Shown here: in pieces, positions 24,729 through 38,920 of the stretch
Layout of the letters: the number at the start of each line of letters is the position of its first letter
How positions within the stretch are numbered: position 1 is the first letter of the stretch
Assembly: GCA_028095005.1 (NCBI GenBank)
Contig: CM051462.1
Coordinates: 231,030,473 to 231,094,472 of the forward strand
Source: Rhynchospora pubera
Lineage: Eukaryota; Streptophyta; Magnoliopsida; Poales; Cyperaceae
Direction of reading: 5' to 3'
DNA: 64,000 bases
The notes under the pieces: model-generated
Told to the model about the DNA's origin: nothing
The model's database searches: none
Seen by the model: the letters and a program-made list of their open reading frames with translations, nothing else
Translations under genes and position numbers: made by a program

Positions 24729-26859
24729 ACATGGTCGTACTTAACCTTTTTTGACACTTAATTAAGAGAATTTTGCTAATTAACGGATTAGTAGAAATGA
24801 TGCGTTTGTTTGCTGTCTGGAAATGACATTTTCTGTATTGTTTGGCGTTTTTCGTTATGATATGTTTTCTGGAAGGTTTTTCCATCTACATAAAAGTTCT
24901 AGCTCTTTGGAGTGTGATTCTTTTGGCGTTAGATTTGTAATTTTCTGAAATTGTATGGATTTATTGTGAATAAAACGGCGACGGTGCGCAGAACCAGTTT
25001 TTGCTCGCACTGTCCTATTTGAATGGCTTGAAAGATTTATATTTTGAATTTAAGTACCAGTGTTCTATGGCTAGAATTAAAGAGGACTTGAAACTCTTTC
25101 TGAGCATGTGTAAATTGTTGCATGACTCGGATTAATTTGTGGGTTTTGAAGTATGAAAAGGAAGATCTTGTCAGATCCAGTTTATTGAGCAAATCGATTG
25201 TTCTAATAAACTGTACCAACTGAGAACTCCTTTAAAAATTCTGTTTAAATGGAGTTATTCTATTTTGAGTTAGAATTCCAGGAAAATTAATTTCATAATT
25301 TTTCGTGGAAGTTTGGACCTTCAACTAGGTTAAAACTTTTCGATCGACAGTCTGTTCCAGTACAGGATTTGTTGATTGTTTAGCATGTAACTTGAATTTA
25401 TTGAACTGAACTTGGTTGTTTTCTTTTCATGGATTATTAGCCTATAGTCTAAACTAGTTTTTCTATGTATATTATATATATAAAAACTGAATAGAAGGTT
25501 GTCTAACAGACCAAATGGTTGAGAGGATAAGCTGAAAGTCTCATAACGGTGTTTCGTGCACTTGTAAGAAATTTGTCATTTTTTATTCTCCCAGATGGTT
25601 TAAGATCTCTTCTTGAAATTTTTACTGGTAATCATAATTATGATAAGGAGCTTAATTAATTTATTTTATAATTTTTAGTGACCTAAAACTATTGGTTTTG
25701 TTGGATTCCATTAGTTACGGTTTTTGGTAAATTACTGTTTTTCTAATTATTCAAACTAGTTGAAAACAATTAGAATACTCCTTGTTTGATCTCCTTTCAG
25801 TTATGGGATGTTCAAAGAACTTTCTAAATGAATTTAAACAAGTTTGGTTGTTTAAAATTGAGAATTTATGCATGGAATTTGCCTACGGCAAACAATACGC
25901 AAAGATGCTTGAAAATCGTTAATTGGAAACAAAGTGCTTGTATGTGCTAACTTTGTTTTGTAGGTGGAAAGTGGGTTTAGTATGGCTCATGACTCAATGC
26001 CTTGTGGTTGTAAATTGAATGCATGTGTGGATGTTTGTAATGCGGCCTTTGGTGCCATTAATTAATTAATTCGTTGATTAATTGTTGATGTAACTTGTGT
26101 GGCTTGCATGCCCCTAAGGCTAGGATGGGAATATGATATTTTCACATGTATTTTGTTCCTTTATTTTATATAGGATTTAGATCCTTATAGAATTTAGTGG
26201 GAGGGACAAGGATTAGATTAGTTTTGCTTCATGGACGATGTGGCGAAACTAATGCAAGCGGGAGCCATACAAACCCACAACTATGGATGAGATGCTTATA
26301 TGTGATTGCTTGTGATTGTTATGAATTGTCATAGGCTAGGTATGGATGTATGCTTACATGACCACCAAACAAGTGTCACTTAATTGATTGTCCCAAACAA
26401 AACTCGAATAAGTTAAATCGCCCTCCTTCTCTCTATCCCCTTCTAACGTAGTATGATCGTTCATTGATGTATTCTCGCCGACGCGGGACATCGTGTTCCA
26501 TCATCCGTGTCGGGGTGTAAATCGGATTTACTAGGAGCAAATAGAGAAAGGTTACTTATCGATGGACCCTAATCGGATTGGACATCGGGGCGAAGTTTGT
26601 GGATGTACATATGATATTTCACAAACCAAGAATCATATGGAATGATTGGTTAGAGAACCTACCTTATCTAGTTGTTTTTTTGGTGTCACGCCGACGCTAG
26701 CACCATCTCAACGAAATAGGGATCTTGGAAAACCTACTACATTTGGGACGTTAAATAAATGTAGTGGGAGTTTTATTTGTTATAAATAAAACAATTACAT
26801 AAACTATATGACCTTAAATTGATTTTGTTATAGATATTTAAATTGTTAAATTTTGTTGT

Positions 26860-29800
26860 GATCAATCTTTGAAAATTAACAAACTCGTTTCTAAAAGTAT
26901 TTACTTAAAAAAGTAATTCTGATTCCTAAGACACGATATTAGTGAAGAGAAACTTGAGTATGTCAATTCCCAAAACTTTCCTCAAACTGCCCGAACGTAG
27001 CAACGCGATGATTGATTGACTTTTGGCGAAAAGTTATTCAATAAAGCGTATGGCTAATATCCTCATTTGAAATTTCTAGACCTTTGAATTAGAGAATTCC
27101 TATGGACTAGATTTAACTCATACGTTCTTCTCCGCTTACTCAAGAAAGTGTTCTTGGAGAAAGTAGATATTAACTCCATCATTTATGATCAAGTATAAAG
27201 AATATTAGTTGACCAAGAGATTCTTCTTTTATAAGAAGTTATATGAATGTTTCATTGGCTTATAAATCGAATGATTTAAGTAGCTAATTGACAACTAGAG
27301 ATATTAATCTCCGATGTCAAGGATTGTTGATATTGTCATACGATCTCTTTGGAATTATGAAGGATATAATATTACCTTTATGCACACTTGTTGATGAAAA
27401 AAGGTGATTGGTTAAGTATTCAAGAAATACTTCACCAAGGTATGAGTTGAAATTTCGAGACTTTCATTTATGACCATGTGTCACATGAGATGTTTCATTT
27501 GCCGTTTTATGGGAGGCATTTGAAAGGTTGTCCGAAATACCATGATTGTGACGATTAGAAATATTCTAATCGTAAAGTGTATTTGTCGTTCAAATTATCT
27601 CACTATCTGTAATTTAAACTAGTAACTTGAAACTAGTTCATATGCTCGCATTTAACGAAATGTGTTAGCAATGAAGAATAAGAGAATGTTCGAGAGATCT
27701 AAAGTAAACTCCGTATAGGAAATGACTTATTCGTTTAAGTCATTACCATTGAATACGTAGAGTCATCTTTATTAAGAGTTTGTTTAGAAATTGAAGGTTG
27801 CATACCTTAATCCTAACCTCTCAAAACGTCTCCATTTCATATTCGATGATGGATGATTATGTTTTGTAAAAGACAAGATCTTTTATCATAAATTTATTTA
27901 TATGATTTCATGCATCTTGATTGAATTTGCTTGAAATAGATAAACAATTTTTGAATGACAAATAGGATGCGTAAGACTTGACATAAAGTATTTGACTTTC
28001 ATGTTATATATAATCGCTTGGTCACATACATAAACGAGAATCGCATTATGAGAGTCTACGTAACGTAGAGCTCGTAATTCAATTCGATTTCAAATCGATT
28101 GATATGCGAATCATGTTTGTTAAATGACATAAGCGCCTTTAATCTATGAAGGTTTAAGGACAAGTGAATTAATTAGGACTTATACATATCGATGTATAAA
28201 AGACCTATAAGTACTTGCGCAATGAAAGGTTGTTGATACTTTACTACTTAACCAGCGATCATTGTAGATATTAACATATCTATTTGATAAGGTATAAGTA
28301 TGAACCTTTTGACTAGTTCAAATGAGTTCAAGAGTGAAGTTTAAAAAGACCGTTCAAGAAAAATGGAAGTCTTACAATTAATCGTGGTAAATAAGCAGTT
28401 AAGTCATATGATTTGAAATATTATCTGAAGAGTATGAAAGTAGTTTCACAACTCGCTCCATGAGGAATAATATGTCCAAGAATGGAGGTATCGAACAATA
28501 TTTTACAGTTCGATCGGTAATAAATCAAATAGACTTATTCGACTCATATTAGGGAATTATGTTTGAGGACAATATTGTTTACACTGAATGATATTCCATC
28601 GAAGTCTATTGAAGAAGATATCTTACGAGATTTTGATCTCTAAGTATAATACTTCTCGAGATTTGGTGTTGAGAAGCTTATTTCAAGTATTGTCGACTTG
28701 TAAGCTTAAACCAAATAAGACACTATAAGTTTGTAGGATATCTTAACTTAACCGAAACGTACTACTTCTACAAACATGATAAAAATAAAGTAGTTGTTGC
28801 TAATCATAACGTAATCTTGTAGAATGATATTCTCAAGAAGAAGTAGTGGGAGTAAAGTGAGCATTAAAATAGTTTATGCATCACTACAAGAAGTACTCTT
28901 ATAGGAAACTTGTCACTCCATACATGGTACTTAGTGGGAGTTGAGCGGAACTTCATTCACAAGTTGTTTTGAAAAAAGTTTAATAGTACGCTCCTTCTAA
29001 TGAGGACTCAACCATCTCACGAGTTGATGATGTTCGAGAAACTCATTGAATATATGAGGAGTCAAGAACTCGTTCGACAAATTATTGTGGAAGTAGCTCA
29101 TGAACCTCAAGTACCAATCCTACAAAAAGATCAACGAGAGTTGATTGCCTAAGCCGTTTGGTGCATTGGCTTCACGACATTCTCAAACTTAGCATATGAG
29201 AATCCGTTGATAAACAAGAAAATGATGGAACGATCCGATTCCACATATATGGTTTGAATTCATATGATCTTTAAAGAGCAATCCATGTATAACAACAAGG
29301 TAAAGACCTTGGTTGATGTTCATGAAGGAGCAATCCATCAAGAACGTTTAGATCTTCAAAAGGAAAGATTGACATGGATAACAAATTGACTATGTACAAA
29401 GCACGGCTTCTCGCTCGTAGCTATGTCCAAGTCAATGGCTAATTGATTATGTACAAAGCACAACTTCTTACTTGTGGCTATGTATAAGTCAATAAAGATC
29501 ATTCTAGCAATAATTGTATTTCATATATGTTGATATATGGAAAAACACATAAAAACCGCCTTCTTCATATGAATGAAGGAAGATGTTGTGCATTTGACAC
29601 AAATCGAGGTTTTATTTAATTGCTAAAAACATACGCATGCTTCAAGGATCCATTAATGGATTAAAGCAAGTGTTGTGGTTATTGGAATAAAAGTTTTGAC
29701 AAGGAAGTCAAGGAGTTGAACTTCGTCAAAAGTATCTTGTATAAACAGGATATTCAGTGGGAGTATAATTGTGTTACTTGTATTGTTCAAGATAACAATT

Positions 29801-30864
29801 CATTAATTGGGAATAACATTAAGAAAATGAATATTGTCAAGATCTCTTTGGAGAATGCTTTCTCAAATGAGAACTTGGGCGAAATCACCTAATCCTAGGA
29901 AACAAAATCTATAAAGATAGATTATAATGAATGTTAGGTTTGAGCAAATATGCATATATTGACGAAGTGTTCTGGAAACACGAAAGTTACACTCCAAGAA
30001 AGGATGTCTAACTGTACGTCAGATGGCATGACTTGAGTGTTTAACTCGGTCTATTGCAACTCAATTCAAGAAAGTGCATGAAATAGTTCAAGCATTCTTT
30101 CATTATGAGTTTCATTTTGTACGCCAGATTTATGCATATGCCCCAATGTGTACTATCCAAAGAATATGACAAACAGTTGTCAAATGGATACAAGAGAGAC
30201 ACATTTGGACGATAATCAATGATATCCTTGAGTACCTTATGATAAAGAGTGATATAATGTTTCATCTCTTAAGATGAAAGAAATCTCGTGTAAGTTGTTA
30301 CACTGATAAAAGTTTTTCAAAGGATTGATATAATCACGATTGAGCTACATATTTTGCTTAAAAGGTGGTGTTGTAAATTTAGAAAGTATTCTAAATAGAA
30401 TATTACAACCGTTTCCGTCACCAAAGTAAAATACATAGCAACTTGTGAAGCAATAAAAGAAGTTTATTTTGGATCGAGTTCTTAGTCGAGCTATTATGGT
30501 TCTATGCATCTCGAACCATAACTTACTCCTAAAGAACCCAATGTTACATTGGAGATTCAAATATGATCTATAACGATATCACTTGATATTATATGATGAT
30601 GATCAAGAACATATATATAGTAGTATATATATATAGGGTCAAACAAAATTTGAATAGGTTCGCGAACACAGCGAACACTCTAGCATGACCTCTACCTTGA
30701 GCAGTATACAAGATACAGTTATGCATCCATACGTGATGGACGTATGAGTAAGTATCTTTAAGCGTATTATTTCTTTTGAGGTCCGAGACATGTATATATG
30801 TAGATATATGACATTGTTCTCAATTCTTCGTTGGCTAGAAGTCACTACTGATTGACTCTAGGCC
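26860..30864 (+). pseudogene. decayed Copia gag-pol of the inner element
   Basis: The position equivalent to the outer gag start lacks its ATG: the outer copy reads GTTGTAGATGTCTTCC and this copy reads GTTATAGATATTTAAATT. Downstream, scattered patches resemble the outer pol in the same order: the GTAGTGGGAG spacer near 28845, the reverse transcriptase start near 29290-29420, and GGATTAAAGCAAG near 29657. Between them the sequence is saturated with substitutions and small indels. No enzyme could be made from it. Confidence 0.75.
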
Positions 30865-30875
30865 AAGTGGGAGAT
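30865..30875 (+). other. polypurine tract of the inner element
   Basis: AAGTGGGAGAT directly before the 3' LTR. It primes plus-strand synthesis in Copia elements. The same string precedes the outer 3' LTR at 37137-37147. Confidence 0.85.
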
Positions 30876-32656
30876 TGTTGGAGTTATGTCCTAGAAGTCA
30901 ATAATTTAATGACTTAAATATTAGTTTATGTTATGAATGATATATTATCATCTGTTCCTAGGTTTATTATTAACAGATTATTCAGGTTGAGGATCTGAAT
31001 TGTAGATCTCTGTGGATCATTATTTAGAATGACAATAATAAATCTAAACAGTCCATAATCTTGATAATTAACAAGGAACATTAATTATCTTATAAGATTA
31101 GTATGCAAATTAAGTGATGATTAAGTTCTACAAATCATAGGTAAAGAGTTACCAACTTAATTGCATATGTGTATGTTATAGAACATAGCACATGACTTGA
31201 CCCATCGAAATAAACATATGGATTGTGTTATGTGTCATTGTTTATTTCGTTATGATTTTGGTTCTAAGTTTGAGATGTTTATCTTTTCCACATGAGGATA
31301 GGTTCAATAAATATTGTCTACCACTGATTCCCGATAAGGGCTGCTATACGGACTTTATTTTTGTTCTCTTGAATTGTGCGGGAAAAAGCTAATCATCAAG
31401 AAAACCGTATGTCCCTCATTAATTCACTTAGTGAGTGACGATATCTATTTGGGCCCCTTGATGGAGATAGATTGTTTGCATGCAACTTTATACAATTATC
31501 TTTAGATCAAGAAACGTATAATCTGCAAGAATGACACATTCCTATCTTGGATTATACGATGATATCGTGTGATATAAGAATCAAAATAGGGAAATACATT
31601 TATTCTCTTATGCAGGATTTAAATACTGTAGCAGTATACTATTTATGCGAATTGGGAATCATAACGTGTTGCTAGATACCGCTTATGATTATTGGAATTA
31701 AATAACGATTTAATTCCATGTCCAACTAGCATAAATCCTCAAAGGGTCACACAAATAGGACTTTAACCATACAGTGCATTATTTATTTATTCGCAACAGT
31801 GTGTATTGCGAAAATATGATAGTTTGATTAATTAATTGTATAGCGTTGTGGACCGTTATAATTAATTAAGTCAAAGGGATCATATAGAAATAAATTAATG
31901 CATTTGCTAATCCCAAATTAATTATTAATGAGTTAATAATTAATTATGTTCAATTTATTTAAATTAATTGAGCTATTGGGTCTTTATTTAATTAGTTAAA
32001 TAAAAGTCCGATTTGAGGTTGGTTGAAAGAGCAATTAAAAGGATTGAATTAATGGGCTTTTAACACACTTGGTGTAGCCCACAAAGGCCTCTATTGGGGC
32101 CGGCCACAAGAGGGTAGAATGGTCCACAATTAGTTGTGGTAGGTAGGTGTAGAGAGCACTATATAAAGGGGTCAAGTTTTGAGGAAACCCTAGCCTCCGC
32201 TCCTTTTCTCTCCCACCTTCCTCTTTGGCCGAAATTCACCAAGGGAGAAAATTTTTCAGAATTTTCTCCATGCTCTCTCTTCTCTCATCTCCTTTCTAGC
32301 TCATGGGTTGAGCACTCCTCTCCACAAATTAATATAGTTAATTGCCAAATGAGAGAGGAAACCTAGAGGGATTAGCTTGTTTCTTCCTCTTGCTAGCACA
32401 AGAGTAGAAGATTATGGTTAACCTCCTTGGTGGACTCGAGGCCGATCAACCGACGAAGGAGGAGGTGCATGGAGGCTCGCCACCAACTCCCATGCCTTGG
32501 TCGAGCCCCGCGAATACGATTTCGCGGGAGGTACAAATTTTCCACCTATCTCTTTGTGTCGAATGAGCTTATGTACTAGATCTCGTGTTGCTTGTGTTTT
32601 AATTGGATTAATTAAGGGTAACTAGTCACAAAATAAAATTGAGCAATTTCCTAACA
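30876..32656 (+). repeat. 3' LTR of the inner Copia element
   Basis: 1781 bp, starting TGTTGGAGTTATG and ending CTAACA. Its central block (31333-31636) is identical to the outer 3' LTR (37605-37908) although the flanks differ strongly; see findings. Confidence 0.92.
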
Positions 32657-32860
32657 ATAGGAACGTATGATTGGTTGGAGAACCTATTCCATATTAGTTG
32701 GTGTAATGTTGTGCCGACGCCGTCATTGCATTAACAAATAGTGGGAGTCTTGGAAATTCACTACATTTAGGGACATGATTTAATGTAGTGGAAGTTTTAC
32801 TTAGTTAAAACAAATCTTAAAGCATAAACTAATTGACCTTAAACTTATGTATTGTTGTAG

Positions 32861-35800
32861 ATGTCTTCCTCATCTTTTACGCTACTTTCTGTTCTTGAGA
32901 AGGAGAAACTCGCTTTTAACGGTGCCAATTTTTTGGATTGGCATCGCAACCTAAGGCTTGCCTTTAGGTATGAGAAAATAGAGTATCTCCTTACCACTCC
33001 CATGCCATCGGCTCCAAAGGCAACCGCTTCTCGAGAGGAAAAGGATGCCTTTGCGAAGCACGAAAACGAGGACATGGAGATGTCCGTCTTGATGGTGGCA
33101 ATCATGGAATCCGAACTCCAAAAGGAGTTCATGGATAGTGGCTATGGAGTGTTCGACATGATCACTCGCCAATCCAACATGTTCCAAACTAAGGCTCGCA
33201 CCGAAAGGGCCCGTCTCATCAAGGCCGTCGCCAACACTCGCTTGGCCGAAGGTCATGAAGTCGGGCCACACGTCATGAAGATGGCGGGGTTGTTTCCGCA
33301 GCTCGAGAAGCTTGATACGCCCTTCCCCTCGGGGGCGATTCAAGACTTCATTCCCAATTCTCTCCCTCCAAGCTTCACCGGTTTCGTTGTGAACTACCGG
33401 ATGAACGGCATGGACAAGAGCATGGATGACATCCAAAACATGCTCATTGAGACGGAGGAGAGTCTAAAGAAAGAGAAGAGCCCAAAGGATGTTCTTGCGG
33501 TGAGTGGAAAGAGCGAGAAGATAAGAAAGCATGGCCGCAAAGGAAAAGGCAAAGGCCCGGTACGCCCCAAGGTCCGGCCGAGGGTGCTCCCGTGGGTTCT
33601 AAGAAGAAGAAGAACCCGGCCACTTCCGAGACCGTTTGCTACTACTGTAGCAACAAGAGCCATTGGAAGAGAAACTGCCCAAGGTACCTAGCTGACAAGA
33701 AGGCGGGAACTGTCCAACCTTCTACCTCAGGTATATTTGTCATCGAAACCCTTCTCGCTACTTCTCACACAAATTGGGTATTTGATACTGGTTCGTGTGC
33801 TCACATTTGTTGAAATGTGCAGGTCCTAAAGAATAGAAGGTGGCTCGAGAAAGGCGAAGTTCAACTCCGCGTCGGTAACGGCACGTGCGTCTCCGCTATG
33901 GCCGTTGGGAGCGTGGAACTAACTTTGCCTTCCGATTTTGTGTTGGAACTCAAGGATGTTTTTGTAGTTCCATGTATAACTCGAAACATTGTGTCTGTTT
34001 CATGTTAGGATTTGGATGGATTTGATGTTGTAATAAGGAACAAGTGTTTGACTTTGTTTCGTAATGAAGTTCGTTTTTGTGATGCACATTTATTGAATGG
34101 TCTTTATGTGCTCGATTCGAATGGATTTGTTTTGAGTGTTGAAAATGACAAAAGGAAATGTAAGATTTCACATGAGAATGCGACTTTAATGTGGCATTGC
34201 CGCTTAGGTCATATCAACGAGAAACGCATCAAGAGACTACAATCGTTGGTCTCTTGGATCAATTCGCTTTCGAGCCAATTGACACTTGCGAATCTTGTTT
34301 GATGGGTAAAATGACCAAAGCGCCTTTCCCCAACAAAGGGATAAGGGCAAATGGATTGTTAGATCTCATACATACCGATGTATGTGGACCTATGAGCATT
34401 TGTGCACGTAGAGGTTTCTCATACTTCGTCACGTTCACTGACGATTATAGTAGATACGGGTATATCTACTTGATGCGTCACAAATCTGAAACCTTTGAGA
34501 AGTTCAAAGAGTTTAAGAGTGAAGTTGAGAACCAACTGAAAGATCAAGGCCTTAAGATCCGATAGAGGTGGTGAGTACTTGAGCCATGAATTTGGCGATT
34601 ATCTAAAGGAGTGTGGAATCATTCCACAACTCACTCCACCAGGAACACCACAATGAAATGGTGTGTCCGAAAGGAGGAATCAAACTTTGCTAGACATGGT
34701 TCGATCGATGATGAGCCAAACTGATTTGTCTATGTCTTTTTGGGGTTATGCAATTGAAACTGCAGCTTTTACTTTGAACCATGTTCCGTCAAAGTCCGTT
34801 GAGAAAACACCCTATGAGCTATGGTTTGGTTCGAAACCTAGCATGATGTTTCTCAAGATTTGGGGTTGTGAAGCTTATGTGAAAAGGCTAGTGAGCGATA
34901 AGCTTGGACCCAAATCGGACAAATGTCATTTCGTAGGATACCCTAAGGAAACGAAATAGTTGTTGCACGAGAACAAAATAGTGAGCCATAACCGTGTCGA
35001 GAACAAAATAGTTGTTGCACGACATGCGGAATTCTTGGAAAAGGAGTTTATCTCAAGAAGAAGTAGTGGGAGCAACGTGGTTATTGAAGAAATTCAAGAA
35101 CCACAACAACAAAACATACCTCAAGTAGGTAATGTGGTTGTTCCAAATATAGTGCCAAATAAGGTTGCACCAAATGAGGTTGCACCGAATGAGATTGTAG
35201 CCGAACTCATTCCACAAGTTGTTGCGGAAGAAGTGGCTCATGAACAAGCTCCCTCAAATGAAAACTCAAACATATCGCGTGTCGATAATGTTGAGGATGC
35301 ACCTACACTTGATGTTTAAGAACGAAGTCCACAAACCGTTATGGAACAAGTTCAAGAACCTCAAGCATCTACCCTACGAAGATCGGCAAGGCCAAGTCGT
35401 CCACCTATAAGATATTTAGGTTTGCACGACGTTCTCGTCATGGAGAACGATGAGCCTTTGACCATTGATGACATGAAAAGAAAACCCGACTCCAATGAAT
35501 GGCTTAAAGCCATGGAATCCGAAATGCAATCCATATATGACAACAAGGTATGGACCTTGGTTGATCTTCCCAACGGAGTAAAACCCGTTGAGAACAAATG
35601 GATCTTTAAAAGAAAGGTCGACATGGATGGCAACTTGACCATTTACAAAGCACGACTCGTAGCGAAAGGTTACAAACAAGTTCATGGTATTGACTATGAA
35701 GAAACCTTCTCGCCCGTCATTATATTCAAGTCAATTCGAATCATGTTAGCAATTGCCGCATTTTATGATTATGAAATATGGCAAATTGATGTCAAAACCG

Positions 35801-37032
35801 CCTTCCTAAATGAAAATTTGGAAGATGATGTGTATATGACACAACCCGAGTGTTTTGTGGATCCAAAGAATGCTAACAAGGTATGCAAACTTCAAAGGTC
35901 CATTTATGGATTAAAGCAAGCATCAAGGAGTTGGAACAAACGCTTTGATGAAGAAGTCAAGAAATTGAACTTCGTCCAAAGCGAAAAGGAACCTTGTGTT
36001 TACAAGAGGATCAGTGGGAGCGTGGTTGTGTTTCTTGTTCTATATGTTGATGATATCCTTTTGATCGGGAATGATATCCCCGAGTTGAATGCAGTTAAGG
36101 ATTCATTGAAGAAGGTGTTCTCAATGAAAGATTTGGGCGAAGCTGCCTATATCCTAGGAATCAAGATCTATAGAGATAGATCGAGAAGGATGTTAGGCTT
36201 GAGCCAAGATGCATATATTGACAAAGTGTTGAACAAACACAACATGGCAAATTCCAAAAATGGATTCTTGCCTATGTCACATGGCATTTTCTTGAGCAAG
36301 TCTCAAAGTCCGACCAATGATACAGATCGTGAATACATGAAGAAATTCCAGTATCCATCTGTGTTCGGATCGATTATGTATGCCATGCTATGCACTCGTC
36401 CCGATGTGGCACATCCGATTAGCGTGACTAGTCGATTCCAAGCCAATCCTGGCATGGCACATTGGACTGCAGTCAAGAATATCCTCAAATATTTCAAGAG
36501 AACAAAGGATAACATTCTCGTATATGGTGGAGACCAAGAGCTCGTTGTAAGTGGTTACACCGATGCTAGTTTCCAAACCGATCGAGATGACTCAAAATCA
36601 CAGTCCGGTTTCATATTTTTGCTCAATGGTGGTGCCGTGAGTTGGAAGAGTTCCAAGCAAGATACTACGGCCGATTCCGTCACCGAAGCAGAATACTTAG
36701 CGGCTGGTGAAGCAGCGAAAGAAGGTGTATGGATCAAGGAGTTCTTGACCGAGCTACAAGTGGTTCCAAGCATCTCAAGTCCAGTGGATATCTACTGCGA
36801 CAACACGGGAGCCATAGCTCAGTCCAAGGAGCCTAGGTCTCATCAAAAGACTAGGCACATTCTACGATGATTCCATCTCATCCGTCAGTTGATCAATGAT
36901 GGATGGGTCAAGGTCAAGAAGGTGGACGGTGCCACGAACACAGCGGACCCTCTGATAAAGCCTTTATCTCGAGCCGCGCATGAGTTGCACGTTGCATCCA
37001 TGGGGATTAGGCGTATGCCTGAGTGGCTTTGA
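32861..37032 (+). pseudogene. Copia gag-pol of the outer element, broken
   Basis: Gag starts ATGTCTTCCTC and keeps LAFNGANFLDWHRNLRLAF. A CCHC zinc knuckle (CYYCSNKSHWKRNC) follows in a shifted frame near 33640. The protease keeps DTG (FDTGSCAHIC, about 33785) just before a stop. GAG-pre-integrase (LWHCRLGHIN), integrase (IHTDVCGPM..TDDYSRYGY), reverse transcriptase (KTAFLNENLEDDVYM, YVDDILLIG) and RNase H (GYTDASFQTD, TEAEYLAAGEAA, DNTGAIA) follow in Copia order. Stops or frameshifts occur near 33670, 33814, 34009, 34280, 34563, 34957, 35317 and 36868. The longest intact part is reverse transcriptase/RNase H, 35341-36870. It is non-functional as it stands. Confidence 0.93.
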
Positions 37033-37147
37033 GTTGTATCTTTTATTACTAGGCTTTAATATGAGACATGTATATTTTGGATATTACATTGAGTACTATG
37101 CACTTGCTAGAAGTCACCATTGATTGACTCTAGGCCAAGTGGGAGAT

Positions 37148-38920
37148 TGTTAGAGATATGTCCTAGAAGCCAATCTTATTAGGCTACTTCTATAGTTTAT
37201 GTTATTGGTGATTTCAGATCATTTGTTCTTTGATTTATTCGTTGACAGTTCATTCAGGTTGAGGATCTGAATTATAGATCACTGTTATTCATTTAGTAGT
37301 AAATGACAACGATAAATCTAAAAGTCCATAATCTTGATAATTAACAAAGGACATTAATTATCAATGAGATTAGTATGCAAGTTAAGTGATGATTAAGTTC
37401 TATAAATCATAGGTTAAGAGTAACCAACTTAATTGCATATGTGTATGTAATAGAACATAGTACAGGACTGGACCCCACGAAATAAATATATGGATTGTGT
37501 TACGTGTCATTATTTATTTCGTTATGATTTTGGTTCTAAGTTTGAGATGATTATCTTTTCCACATGAGGATAGGTTCAATAAATATTGTCTACCGCTGAT
37601 TCCTGATAAGGGCTGCTATACGGACTTTATTTTTGTTCTCTTGAATTGTGCGGGAAAAAGCTAATCATCAAGAAAACCGTATGTCCCTCATTAATTCACT
37701 TAGTGAGTGACGATATCTATTTGGGCCCCTTGATGGAGATAGATTGTTTGCATGCAACTTTATACAATTATCTTTAGATCAAGAAACGTATAATCTGCAA
37801 GAATGACACATTCCTATCTTGGATTATACGATGATATCGTGTGATATAAGAATCAAAATAGGGAAATACATTTATTCTCTTATGCAGGATTTAAATACTG
37901 TAGCAGTACACTATTTATGCGAATTGGGAATCATAACGTGTTGCTAGATACCGCTTATGATTATTGGAATTAAATAACGATTTAATTCCATGTCCAACTA
38001 GCATAAATCCTCAAAGGGTCACACAAATAGGACTTTAACCATACAGTGCATTATTTATTTATTCGCAACAATACGTATTGCGAAAAATATGATAAGTTGA
38101 TTAATTAATTATATACCGTTGCGGACCGTTATAATTAATTAAGTCAAAGAGATCATATAGAAATAAAATTAATGCATTCGTTAATCCTAAAATGATTATC
38201 AACAAGTTGATAATTATTTTATTCAACATGTTTTAGTTTAATTGATTTAATTAAATTAAAAAAAATTGCTACGTTTTAGTAGTTGAGCAAAATTGGAAAA
38301 GTATATTGAAGGAGAAACTTTATGTGAGTTTATTGGGCTCATTAATAAGTAATTAAGCCCATCAAAATCACTAAAAGGGCGGCCGAAATTGGAGTGGCAT
38401 AATGGTGATTATGTGAGAAGTTTAGTAGGGTTTGTCTTCTATATAAAGACCAATTATTTGGAGATCAAACCCCATCCCATATTCTCTCTCCTCACTCTAT
38501 TAGCTGCCACCATCAAAAGAAGAAGAAAAAATTCAGATTTTTTCTTAGTTCTCTCTTCCTTGCTTTTCCATAGGGGCTCATGTGTTGAGCAATAGCTACT
38601 TCATTAATATTGATTAATTAGAAGAAATGTTAGAAACAAGGATTAGCTATCTCTCTTTGTTCTTGCTAGCACAAGAACTTACAGGTTGGTTAATCCTCTT
38701 GGTGGATTTGAGGTCATCGAAGGAAGGAGAAGAAGTGTGCACGCCACCGATTTCTAGGCCGAAGAATCGAGCCTCTTGGTTGCTATACCAAGAGTGGTAA
38801 AAATCTACCCTTTCTCTTGTGTCTAATCGGCTTTTGTACTAGATCCGTTGTGTGTGATATTTTGATGGCTCAATTAATTGGTAATTAGCACTAAAATTGA
38901 AAATTACACACTTCCTAACA
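37148..38920 (+). repeat. 3' LTR of the outer Copia element
   Basis: Starts TGTTAGAGATATG after the polypurine tract AAGTGGGAGAT and ends TTCCTAACA (1773 bp). It is a mosaic against the inner LTRs: the first 100 bp and the last 750 bp are clearly divergent, while the centre is almost identical. Confidence 0.9.

Larger units (their letters stand above)
22955..32656 (+). mobile_element. inner Ty1/Copia-like retrotransposon with decayed interior
   Basis: Complete 9.7-kb unit: 5' LTR 22955-24715, primer binding site 24717-24728, leader to about 26850, decayed internal region to 30864, polypurine tract 30865-30875, 3' LTR 30876-32656. LTRs begin TGTTGG and end CTAACA. A 5-bp target duplication ATAGG is found at 22950-22954 and 32657-32661, inside the leader of the outer element. 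Parts of the interior still align by eye with the outer pol (for example AACAAGGTAAAGACCTTGG near 29297), but no reading frame over about 75 residues survives. It looks like a non-autonomous derivative. Confidence 0.93.
20857..38920 (+). mobile_element. outer Ty1/Copia retrotransposon, 5' LTR almost absent, split by a nested element
   Basis: Order: a 24-bp remnant of the 5' LTR (20857-20880), a primer binding site TGGTATCAGAGC, a long leader, an interruption at 22955-32656 by an inner Copia element, gag-pol (32861-37032), a polypurine tract AAGTGGGAGAT (37137-37147) and a full 3' LTR (37148-38920). The pol order protease, integrase, reverse transcriptase, RNase H places it in Copia. The leader is about 95% similar to that of the inner element, so the two are close relatives. 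Gag-pol carries stops and frameshifts, and with the 5' LTR gone the copy cannot transpose. Confidence 0.92.

Noticed and set aside
32951..33436. Minus-strand 161-residue frame in the Copia gag region
   Set aside because: It is the shadow of the gag frame on the opposite strand; the plus strand carries the recognisable protein.
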